From Amorphophallus konjac (lineage: Eukaryota > Streptophyta > Magnoliopsida > Alismatales > Araceae), in the NCBI GenBank assembly GCA_022559845.1, contig CM040121.1, positions 349,158,243 through 349,222,242 on the forward strand: a DNA stretch of 64,000 nt, given 5' to 3'. Positions 35,288 through 45,300 of the stretch are shown in pieces. The notes below the pieces were generated by a model. It was not told where the DNA came from. It worked only from the letters and a program-made list of their open reading frames with translations, and ran no database searches. The first letter of the stretch is position 1. Each line of letters opens with the position of its first letter. Both the position numbers and the translations under genes were made by a program.

Positions 35288-37216
35288 TGGAGCCGATCAC
35301 TACTAGAAAGGGACAAAACCGTGAGGCCGGTAGGCCAAAGTGGACAATACCTCGACGGTATAGAGTACTGGGCGTGACATTAATAATAGCATGCCCATCG
35401 TCGCTGAGTTCATAGATTAATAATAGCATGTCCATCATCGCTAAGTTCATAGATTAACAATCGCATGCCCATCGTCGCTGAGTTCGTAGATTAACTGGCA
35501 TGCCCATCGTTGCTGAGTTCATAGGCGATAAATTGTTATATTATGATGGTGGAATGGCTGGGAACATGTTAAAAATAATAACTCCCGTCGATTTGAGTCG
35601 ACCGGGAGGGGATCCGGTTATCATTCTGGTGGATCCGATTCTCCGATAAGGACTATGTTTAATTTATTTTAGACTTTATAACGGTCTGCCATAAACTGTT
35701 TATTGACACGAGCGGCTGACGATTAGACCGCGTAAATAAATTAAATTTGAATGGCGGTAGAAATTTCACGGCTAGTCCGTTCAATAATACGCGGCGGTTC
35801 GTTGTTCGACCGCTTGTTCTTCTATTATGCGTGTTCGTTAAATCATGCATTTAATATAACATCTCCGCCATGTTTAAGTCATTTTATAGATTGGGGCGAT
35901 TTGATTTCAACCGTTTAATCCCGACAAATTTCAATCCTTAACATAGTCAATTATTCATGCATTTAATTATGAAATAATTGCCATTTCAGCATATTCAATA
36001 ATTTAGGCATTTAGTTATGGAATAATTATTTTAGAATATTCAATTATTTATGCTTTGAATTATTGAATAATGGCCATCTTAGCATATTCAGTTAATCATG
36101 CTTTTAGTCTTACATATTTGCCATGTTTAATCGTTATTATAAATTATGGCATGTTCTTAGATCCCAATAGAGCTAGATTCTCTTTCCTAGCGATGGAACC
36201 ACCAGTCGTAGCCCGACGACTTTCAGTGTTGATCCCACCTGGGAGAGGTGGCGGGGTATCCCAGTTTCACGATTTTTAAGCTAGTTCTATGGGCCCTAGT
36301 CCAACCGTAGCGTCCTACGGAGGGGAATTCTAGCTAGAGGCCTGGCTCTAGGCACGAGCCAGTGTGTGCACACGTAGTCAGAGACTTGGACTGACACTAA
36401 CGAGTGTTGCTCTGACTAGTTACTTGTTCTGGTACTGTTACGCGTCTCGCTTGCCATGATCAGGCTTGCGTAGATGCTTGAGACGCAGTGTAAGCCGTCA
36501 GTGGATGCTCTGGTTTCTTCTTCTGGTGGATCTCCTCTCTTTGTCACTCTTGTCACTTGGAAATGATTGAGTCATTGTCTATTGGTAGATTTCGAGTACT
36601 TGCATTTCAATTAAATTGGCATGCTAGTTAGCTATTTATAAACTATTTAGTTAGTTTTAAAGCTTTATTAAATTGTCATTTATTTATGTCAATGCATGCT
36701 TTACTGCTTTCCTTTAGTTAGTTGCGAGTTACGGATTTCTATGAACCCTACTGAGTCTCTACAGTGAGACTCACCCCTTCCTTTTACAGGTGAGGCAGAG
36801 CAACCGACTGCAGGATTCTCTCGTGCTTTTGGCGAAAAACCTTAGAGCCAGTAGTGGTCTGTTAGTGGTCGGTCAGTGGTCAGTCTGTCCTTTTTCTTCT
36901 TTTGGCCGGGCTACGTCCCGTGTAGTTATCTATTTTTTGGACAATTGTACAGTGCGGGACTTGTGATATATGGATCTGGACTACTTGTGTAAATTCATCA
37001 CTCTGATATATATTTAATTGCTTCCGTTTAAAGTTCAAATGAATGCTTTAATTAATATTACGCGTGTAATTTCTATTCGTTATGCATCCCCTCGACAAAC
37101 ACTCGCTAACCCTTACGGGGCCTCATCAGCCTCTTGGGTGGCTTCCCCGAGCTCTTGGTATCGATAAATCGATGATATCGGGTTATCGGTATACGGATCT
37201 CCTGGGTCGTCACAGT

Positions 37217-37228
37217 TGGTATCAGAGC
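37217..37228 (+). other. Primer binding site of B
   Basis: TGGTATCAGAGC two bases after the 5' LTR. Confidence 0.92.
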
Positions 37229-37366
37229 GGTGTTGAGGAGTTGTATAAGGAATTGAAATTGCATTAGTTTAGAATAAGTCCATGTGAGTCTACTACTGTT
37301 GGTTTAGGATGTTTTCCGTTTTTACTAATGCATTTTCTATTATTGCATGTCTTCTTCTAGATTAAA

Positions 37367-38690
37367 ATGTCACCTCGTAGAAGGGCACACATCTCAAGGG
37401 AAGGTGGTGGCACTTCTCCTCCGGTTGCGGCTAATGTGCCAGCTCCAATTCAAGATGACCCTGCTCCTCAAGCTGAATTGCCTCCTGGTGGCCGTGGCAG
37501 TGCTTTAAAAGAATTTTTGCTGTTCCACCCACCGACTTATGAAGGACTGGCAGATCCAGATGCAGCCAGAGTGTGGATAGATGCAACTGAATGTGTATTC
37601 CGTTCCATGGAGTGCACAAAAGATGAAAAAGTCATGCTAGCTACTTTTCAACTCCAAGGAGCAGTACTCACGTGATGGACCACGGAGTGGGAGGTTGCTT
37701 TTAGATCCTGTCCTCTTCGTCAGATCACGTGGATGGAGTTTGTCACGACCTTTGAGCGCACTTTCAGTCCAGCTTATCTTAGGATGGATAAAATGCACCA
37801 ATTTATGGAACTAGCTCAAGGCGATATGATTGTCCTGGAATATCAGAGCAAGTTCATGGAATTGGGCCGATATGCGCCCCACATTCTTGCTGATGAAAGC
37901 TTAATGACCAAGCAATTTCTGCGTGGATTAAAACCAGAGTTGAGGCAGCCTTTGAATGTGACCAGGGGGGCAGAAATGGACGCAGTGTATCAGGAAGCTA
38001 CAGCTTTAGAGCTTGAGATGGCTAGATCTCGAGGGCGTCTTCCAGTTGACTCAGTCCAGTCGAGTGTGCAGCATCAACAGTTCAGTCAGACATCTGTGGC
38101 AGGAGTTCCATCTACTATTCCTGCTGCCAGTGCCATTCTGATTTCTAAACCTAAGTTCAAGAAATTCAAGAAGTTCAAGAAGCGCTATGGTAGTCAAGCT
38201 TCTTCTGGTACTGTACAGTAGCAATCGGCACCTTCTTTCCAGCAACGTCAAGGCTCAGCAGTTAGTCAGCCGAGAGTATGTGCAAGATGTGGTGGGAGCC
38301 ACCCAGGCAAGCCATGTTCAATGCCAGTGGTTTGTTTTCGATGCGATCAACCGGGACACGTGGTTCGAGATTGTCCTCAGAGGCCGAAGCCAATGCAGTT
38401 TTCTCAACCGCATCCGTCTTAGTTCAGACCTCCTCCACGACCTCAGGCACAACAGTATTATCATCAAGCTTCAGTGTCTTCTTCCCAGTAGTCCACTGCA
38501 GCTGGCAGGAAGCAGAAGGGAAAGGTCTCTCACATTACCCATGCTGAAGCTGTGGCATCTCATCTTGTTGAAGGCACGGTTATGATTTATGGTCATGTAG
38601 CTCGTGTCTTATTTGATTCAGGTGCTTCGCATTTGTTTATTTCAGAAGATTTATTGCTTGTATTGAGGAGCCGACTTCTGAAATTACTTC
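37367..38690 (+). pseudogene. Broken gag and protease of B
   Basis: The frame starts MSPRRRAHISREGGG at 37367. The capsid has FHPPTYEGLADPDAARVWID, MLATFQLQGAV, FERTFSPAYLR and YQSKFMELGRYAPHI. A TGA at 37673 replaces the expected Trp. A lysine-rich KFKKFKKFKKRYG (near 38155-38190) precedes a stop at 38219. Two knuckles follow: CARCGGSHPGKPC (38279-38317) and CFRCDQPGHVVRDC (38333-38374). The protease active site [13 protein letters not shown] lies near 38610. A frameshift near 38655 shifts the rest into the pol frame. The pattern fits Tekay/Del. Confidence 0.88.
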
Positions 38691-41600
38691 TGAGTTGCTT
38701 ATGGAACTACCTTCTGGGGATTTCATGTTCACTCCTCTTTGTCTGGGAGAATCGCCTATTATGATTGGTAATCATCAGTTGCCGGCTAGATTATATGCAT
38801 TACAGCTAGTTGATTATGACATTATTCTGGGCATGGATTGGTTAGAAAAATATGGAGCCGTGGTTGATTGCAGATCAAAGAGAGTCTATTTTCAGCCACA
38901 TGAGAAACCAGCATTCTATTTCCAAGGTATTCGATCTCGTTCTTCTCGCTTGCTTATTTCTGCAATTCGGGCCTGTAGATTGCTTAATGCAGGTTGTCAG
39001 GGATTCTTAGCTTCCGTGGTTGCTGCTAAGGCACCACAGCAGGATATCAATGCTATTCCTGTGGTTTGTAAATTTCCTGATGTATTTTCTGAAGAGTTAC
39101 CAGGCTTACCTCCTCAGCGAGAAATAGAAATGGTGATTGAATTGATTCCAGGTATGGCACCTTTAGCAAAAGCACCATACCGTATGGCTCCAGCTGAATT
39201 GAAAGAATTGCGAGCACATCTGTTAGATTTGTTGGAAAAATGCTATATTCGTCCCAGCTTTTCTCCATGGAGTGCTCCCGTTTTATTTGTGAAAAATAAA
39301 GATGGAAGCCTGAGGCTATGTATTGATTACAGGCAATTGAATCAGGTTACTATCAAGAACAAATATCATCTGCCCTGGATTGATGATTTGTTTGATCAAT
39401 TACAGTCAACTGCTGTCTTTTCACGAATTGATCTTCGATCTGGTTATTTCCAATTGAGGATTCACGAATTTGATGTGGAAAAGACTACTTTTAGCACGTG
39501 TTATGGTCACTATGAGTTTTTGGTTATGCCGTTCGAGCTAACCAATGCTCTGGCAGCTTTCATGGACCTGATGCAGCATGTGTTCCGTCCGTATCTGGAC
39601 TAGTTTGTTGTGATCTTTGTCGATGATATTCTTGTTTATTCTACCTCTGAAGAAGAACATGTTCAACATCTCAGGATTGTATTACAAACTCTTCGAGATC
39701 ATGAACTCTATGTAAAATTTAGTAAATGTGAGTTTTGGCTTCGGGAAGTTCATTTTCTCGGCCATGTGATTTCTGGTGACGGAGTCGAAGTTGATCCAGC
39801 TAAAATCGAAGTTGTTCTTTAATGGCAGAGACCGAGGACTGTGACAGAGATCAGAAGTTTTCTGGGTCTTGCTGGTTATTATCGAAGATTCATTCAAGAC
39901 TTTGCACGGATTGCCGCACCGATGACTAGACTGACACGGAAAGATGTACCTTTTGTCTGGTCTGATCAATGTGAGCAGAGCTTTAATGAAGTGAAAATGC
40001 TTCTCACTTCTTCTCCAGTCCTGATATTACCTTCTGGCTCGGGTGGATTTCGTGTTTGCACGGATGCTTCTCGAGTAGGTCTGGGTGCAGTGCTTATGCA
40101 ACATGGTAAAGTCATAGCTTATGCATCCTGACAATTAAAATAGCATGAAGAGAATTATCAGACTCATGATCTAGAGCTGGCAACGGTGATCTTTGCAATA
40201 AAAATATGGAGACACTACTTGTATGGTGAAAATTTTGAGATCTTTACGGATCATCAAAGCTTGCAGTATGTGTTTTCTTAAAAAGATTTGAACCTCTGAC
40301 AGCGCAGATGGATGGAATATATGAAAGATTATAATTTCACTCTCTCCTATCAACCAGGAAAAATGAATGTTGTGGCTGATGCTCTGAGTAGGAAAGTGCA
40401 AATTAGTCATTTGCTGGTTCATGAATGGAAGTTGTGGGAACAACTTCCTAGTGAAACTTTCAGTGTGGACATTCCTTCTGATCCGTTGGTAGCTGTGTGT
40501 GCTAGTCTTGTGATGACTCCAGCTATTTATCAGCATATCAAGGAAGCTCAGCAAGCTGATTCGTAATTGTCCCACATTATAATGATGCACGATGTTGAAT
40601 TTGATGACGACTTAGTGGTCAGCTTCTGAGGCTGACTGTATGTTCCAGCTGTTGATGAGTTGAAAAATACTATCTTGCGTGAAGCCCATGGATCCCGTTA
40701 CGCTATTCACCCCGGCACTACCAAGATGTATCAAAATCTGAAAACGCAGTTCTGGTGGCCAGGAATGAAAAATGATGTAGCTACATTTGTGTCTAAATGT
40801 TTGACATACCAATAGGTTAAAGCCGAGCATTAAAAGCCTAGAGGAATGCTTCAGCCTTTAGAAATTCCGATGTGGAAATGGGATCATGTCAAGACAGATT
40901 TTGTTGTGGGTTTACCCCGCACTTCACAAGACTTCGATGGAATCTGGCTATTAGTTGATCGGTTAACAAAAATAGCAAGATTATTGCCAATTAAAGTTAC
41001 CTGGAGTGTTCAGAAATTGGCCGAGCTTTATGTTCAAAAGATTGTGCCATTGCATGGAATTCCAATATCAATTGTGTCAGATCGCGACCCATGGTTTACT
41101 TCTGGCTTCTGGCGTAGTTTTCAAAAGGCGTTGGGCACAAAGTTAGCTTTTAGTTCAACGTATCATCCGCAATCAGATGGTCAGTCAGAAAGGACTATTC
41201 AGACTTTAGAAGATATGCTGAGATCGTGTTGCCTAGATTGGCAGGGTTCGTGGAGTCAGCATTTACCACTTGTTGAATTTACTTATAATAACAGTTATCA
41301 CTCCAGCATTGCATGGCACCGTATGAAGCTTTGTATGGGCATCCTTGTCGTACACCTTTGAACTGGTTTAAGACCGGTGACAGATTATTGATAGGACCTG
41401 ATATGGTTCAGCAATATGCTGATGTGGTTCGCTTGATTAGGCAGAAAATGTTGACAGCTCAGAGTCGACAGAAAAGTTATGCAGATCAGCGTAGGCGACC
41501 ATTGCAGTTTGATCTTGGAGATATGGTGTTTATAAAAATATCTCCGATGAAAGGCGTTATGAGGTTTGGGAAGCGTGGAAAGCTCAGTCCCCATTATATT

Positions 41601-41936
41601 GGTCTGTTTCCTATTCTGGAACGTGTGGGCCAAGTGGCTTATCGTCTTCAATTGTTTGCGGCGATGCAAGCAATCCACGATGTATTTCATGTGTCCCAGC
41701 TAAGGAAGTATGTTTCTGATGCATCTCACGTGCTCGATGACTCAGTTTGGCCGGAAGTGATTGCATATTTATCCACACCAGAGTATCCGATCAGAATTGA
41801 AGATTGTCGTGAGCAACGATTGAGAAATAAAGTAATTCCTCTGGTTAAGGTAGTCTGGCAGCATCACTCGGGTAATGAAGCTACATGGGAACGTGAGGAT
41901 GAAATACGTCAGAAATTTCCCTTCTTGTTCGAATAA
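38656..41936 (+). pseudogene. Broken pol of B (PR end, RT, RNase H, integrase, chromodomain-like tail)
   Basis: The longest intact piece, 38695-39603, has [29 protein letters not shown] and the RT fingers and palm. A stop at 39601 precedes FVDDILVYS (39616-39642). Further stops at 39820, 40129, 40141, 40279, 40297, 40564, 40627, 40633, 40813 and 40831 are mostly Gln, Arg or Trp codons lost by C-to-T or G-to-A change. RNase H has [13 protein letters not shown] and ADALSRK. The integrase zinc finger reads CLTYQ where CxxCQ is expected; the core has DFVVGLPRT, VSDRDPWFT and SDGQSERTIQ. A frameshift near 41313 leads to the tail 41313-41936. That tail has VFHVSQLRKYV and a chromodomain-like end with EATWEREDEIRQKFPFLF, as in Tekay/Del. 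Confidence 0.92.
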
Positions 41937-41999
41937 GGTATATTCCTTTCAGTTCTCTCCTTATTCTTCCTTTTAAATTTCGAGGATGAAATTTCTATT

Positions 42000-42012
42000 A
42001 GGAGGGAGGGAC
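42000..42012 (+). other. Polypurine tract of B
   Basis: AGGAGGGAGGGAC abuts the 3' LTR start TGTCAGACCC. Confidence 0.9.
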
Positions 42013-43002
42013 TGTCAGACCCGTGCTTTAACGGATCTTTACCGGTAATCAATTAAAAATCTAATCCATGAAATTCGGCTAATTTTATGAAATTTATTGG
42101 ATTTTTCTAGTATTTAATCTAATTAGATTAAAGCCTTTATGTAAATTAATGGGCATATGCATAATTATGCCTTGTTGGGGGTTTAGAATACAAAATAAGG
42201 TTAAAAATAAAATAAAATATAATATTTTAACTTTTTTTAAACCCACGATCGATCTCTCCCCCTCTCTCTTACTTTCCAAATCTCCCCCCCCCCTCATTAC
42301 ACCCGAAGGAGACGGAGCGCCCAGGGGCACCCGCGGGCAAACACCTCGAGAACGGCGCCCCCTCTCCCCGTTCCTCCACTTCGGCGTGTGGCGACCCCGG
42401 CCACGGTGGCGGCCTCCGGCGGCCTCGCCGGCGACATGGCCAAGGAAGAGGACCTCGACTGGCCCCCGTCTCTCGCCCCCTTTCTCACTTCACGGCGCGC
42501 GGAGGTGGGACGAGACCGGCGACCCCCTCTCGCCGTCCCTCTTCTCGGTGGCGCGGTGGCCTGGCGGCCTTGGCGGAGGAGCCGACGACATCACCACCGG
42601 GCCTACGGGGTGGAGACTGTGGCGGTACCCTCGATGAAGCCACACCCGGCTCGGAGACGCGGTTCCACGGTGACATCGACGGCCTTCTAGCCTCGTTTGA
42701 AGCATCGGGAGCTTCCCCACGACACGAGGAACGCCGTAGCATCAACCCGGGACAAACCGCGGAGTGGAGAGACGGCCGGGAACAAGCGAACCGCGGCAAC
42801 CATCGGCTTGCTCGCGGTTGGAACGGACGTTTTCATCGCGATTGAGGTAGGGGGATTGTAGCCCTAGCCCGTTAAATTATTCCTAAAGCAAGCCCATCGT
42901 CACTGAGTTCATAGATTAATAATAGCATGCCCATCGTCACTGAGTTCATAGATTAATAATAGCATGCCCATCGTCACTGAGTTCATAGATTAATAATAGC
43001 AT
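42013..43002 (+). mobile_element. 3' LTR of B, left part
   Basis: Matches 33715-34680 of the 5' LTR, including the GC-rich patch and the start of the 37-bp array (from 42887). It is interrupted after agcat (42998-43002). Confidence 0.93.
42887..43002 (+). repeat. 37-bp tandem array in the 3' LTR of B, left copies
   Basis: Three full copies plus the first five bases of a fourth, split by the TRIM insertion. The array continues at 58783-58993. Confidence 0.9.
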
Positions 43003-43541
43003 TGTTGGATTTTCCAGCGTCTCCCTTAGGGATTTGCTATTCCACGTGGATTATGGGGTCCACGTGGGGCATCGGTGCGTTGGCAGCCCATCCCGCCGCA
43101 TGGATTATGGGGTCCATATGCGAAGCCCCTCATGTCCGCCCACAGCACGATAGTGTGGGGTTCTGCAATGCCATAAGGAAATACGGTCCGCCTTCGCTAC
43201 CAGCTCAAGCTTTTAGCGCAACGGTTGGGGCATGATCCTGTAAACTGGTATCAGAGCGAGGTCGCGGGTTCAAATCCCCCAGGTGCCGCTGGGGGGGAGA
43301 TTGTTGGATTTTCCAGCGTCTCCCTTAGGGATTTATTGTTCCATGTGGATTATGGGGTCTATGTGGGGCATCGGTGCGTTGGCAGCCCATCCCGCTGCAT
43401 GGATTATGGGGTCCATGTGCGAAGCCCCTCATGTCCGCCCATAGCACGATAGTGTGGGGTTCTGCAATGCCATAAGGAAATACGGTCCCCCTTCGCTACC
43501 AGCTCGAGCTTTTAGCGCAACGGTTGGGGCATGATCCTATA
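43003..43541 (+). mobile_element. 539-bp TRIM with tRNA-like Pol III boxes
   Basis: Two 240-bp repeats (43003-43242 and 43302-43541), both starting TGTTGGATTTTCCAGCG and ending CCTRTA, flank a 59-bp core. The core holds PBS TGGTATCAGAGC (43246-43257) and purine tract CTGGGGGGGAGAT before the second repeat. TSD agcat is at 42998-43002 and 58783-58787, with Sirevirus 2 between the TRIM and its right TSD. No protein is encoded. Confidence 0.88.
43214..43312 (+). promoter_or_regulatory. tRNA-like A and B boxes with T4 stop in the TRIM
   Basis: TAGCGCAACGG (43214-43224) fits the tRNA A box TRGYNNARNNG. GGTTCAAATCC (43267-43277) fits the B box GGTTCRANTCC. The spacing of 42 bases is tRNA-like, and TTTT at 43309-43312 could terminate Pol III. 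The A box is in LTR 1, the B box in the core and the T run in LTR 2. No tRNA cloverleaf can be drawn convincingly, so this is a promoter resemblance, not a tRNA gene. Confidence 0.55.
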
Positions 43542-43543
43542 AG

Positions 43544-45288
43544 TGATAGAATGGATGGACATTCTGATACCCACAGATGGAGTATCTGTAGATGATCTAG
43601 AGGGGGTGAATAGATCGGTCACCCACTAAAAACTTACTACAGTAGAAACAATTGCGGAATATAGTCAAACTGATGTAGGATGACCGGAAGGCACTTAATC
43701 ACAACTAGAATGAAGCAAATCGAACAGATCGGCTCTCACGCGATCCTGAACAATCATCTGCTGAGCGATGAACAGAGATAAAGGACAAATGCAAACCACA
43801 ATCAATCGCATAGTGGACAGTGGAATTTTAAGGTGGTTTGACCTCAAACCCGAGGTCTACGTCCACCCCACACTCAAACTAGAGTGTGGCTTAACTGCTG
43901 ATCCACAGCTTCCACTGATCCACAGCTTCGGGGTAAAAACCCTACAACCGCTCGGCCTTACAGCTTAGGCTGACTAGAGGATACCACACCTCTGCAACCG
44001 CTGGGGCTTACAGCTTTACCCAACCAGAGGATACCACACCTCTGTAACCGCTGGGGCTTACAGCTTTACCCGTCCGGAGGATACCACACCTCTACTCGCT
44101 GAGCGTCACAGCTTGCTCCGCTGACAAACAGCTTGAAAAAGAGTTTCTAAAATGAAAAAGAAACAGGCGAAGAAACAAGAATCCATGATAAAATATAGCT
44201 CAAAACTGAGTGAATTCAGCTCCGGTTCTGAACCTGGAGATTGAAGAACAACCTTTCTCTCTCAATTCTCTCAAAACACTTCTCTCAGAACTCTCCTTCT
44301 TTTCTGCTCTCTCTGTCTTCTTTTTCTCTCTTAATCGTACAGGCGCTAGCTCTCTTTGCTTCAGCTCTCAGTTACGCAATCTTCTCTTCTGGCACGATCA
44401 TCTTCTCTTGAAGGAGAAGCTTCTTATATATATAGTACTGGCAGAGAGGTAGGGCGTGTGCTCTCCACGATTCCCGCCCAAACACCTTGGTCACGTGACA
44501 GCATCCCAACTTACTGTTTTACACGTGTCACGATCCTGGCACCTCCTCCAATCTTGGATCACGTGCCATTCTTAATCTTCACGAAAACGCATCTGTCAAG
44601 GCATTAGACATAAAGTCACTTTCAGATAGTTATACGAGTTTAATGAATTTTGCACGGAGTAAATATTCTGACAGAACTGGAATGCACTGACTCAATGTGG
44701 TGTTAACACACACATGCACAGACTGAACATTGAAGCATAAGCAGATGCACATACTTGATTACAGATGCACTAACTATGTATATGCAATGTGCAAGTTTTG
44801 CACAGACCTGGTCAACCCATGAGTGGCCTTGCTTAGACTGTGACAGTGCGAAGATGAGATTTGCACAGACTTAATGTGCTCGATTCAAGTATTGCACTGA
44901 CTCAATGACATGCCACGAGAGGCGTTGCACTGACTTAGCTAAATAAGGAATGCACAGACTCTATGTGCATGGTCCAGATATTGCACTGACTCAAATGCGT
45001 GCGACTACGGTTATTGCACCAAGGCAAAAGTTGCACAGACTCTTAGTCATATAAGACGCAAAGTGAGATGTAGAATATGCACCGACCTAAGCCTTAAGAG
45101 ACGCACGATGAGACAAACACATGCACTTACCTAAGCCTTAACCTAAGCCTTAAGAGATGCAATATTAGACGGACATAGAATGTGCACCGACAAGCAGGAC
45201 ATGAACTTCACCCGTATGCACTAACCTATATGCTAGATGAAACATGAGTTATAGTGTTTGCTATCATCAAAACCACAGGGGCACAACA
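43544..45288 (-). mobile_element. 3' LTR of Sirevirus 2
   Basis: Matches 57043-58782. On the element strand it has a U3 array of AGTCNGTGCA motifs (45230-44640), a TATATATA box near 44425 and the three-hairpin block at 43889-43790. No gene is seen; frames such as 43768-43968 and 44210-44452 are incidental. Confidence 0.93.
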
Positions 45289-45300
45289 ATCTCCCCCTTT
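45289..45300 (-). other. Polypurine tract of Sirevirus 2
   Basis: On the minus strand AAAGGGGGAGAT abuts the 3' LTR, identical in core to the tract of Sirevirus 1. Confidence 0.9.

Larger units (their letters stand above)
34650..35379 (+). mobile_element. Cassandra-type TRIM with 5S rRNA-like LTRs
   Basis: Two 244-bp LTRs (34650-34893 and 35136-35379) start TGTAAYACCC and end GGCGTGACA. TSD is ttaat (34645-34649, 35380-35384). The internal region is only 242 bp, with PBS TGGTATCAGAGTC at 34897-34909 and purine tract AAGAGGGGTAGAT before the second LTR. Each LTR carries a 5S rRNA-derived domain, the hallmark of Cassandra. No protein is encoded; movement would depend on other elements. Confidence 0.95.
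34576..35540 (+). repeat. 37-bp tandem array in the 5' LTR of B (six copies, split by Cassandra)
   Basis: The unit is AGCATGCCCATCGTCGCTGA followed by GTTCATAGATTAATAAT. Copies lie at 34576-34649 and 35380-35540; the last two are shorter and more diverged. The 3' LTR has nine copies. Confidence 0.9.
33715..37214 (+). mobile_element. 5' LTR of B (contains Cassandra)
   Basis: Matches 42013-43002 plus 58788-60661. It has an AT-rich start, a GC-rich patch (33960-34550) whose frames are incidental, six copies of a 37-bp repeat split by Cassandra, and an AT-rich right part. No gene is seen in it. Confidence 0.92.

Noticed and set aside
34576..35540. CRISPR-like regularly spaced repeats
   Set aside because: The 37-bp units are direct tandem copies without spacers, inside a plant LTR.
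43205..43290. A tRNA gene in the TRIM
   Set aside because: A and B boxes fit, but no acceptor stem or cloverleaf can be formed.
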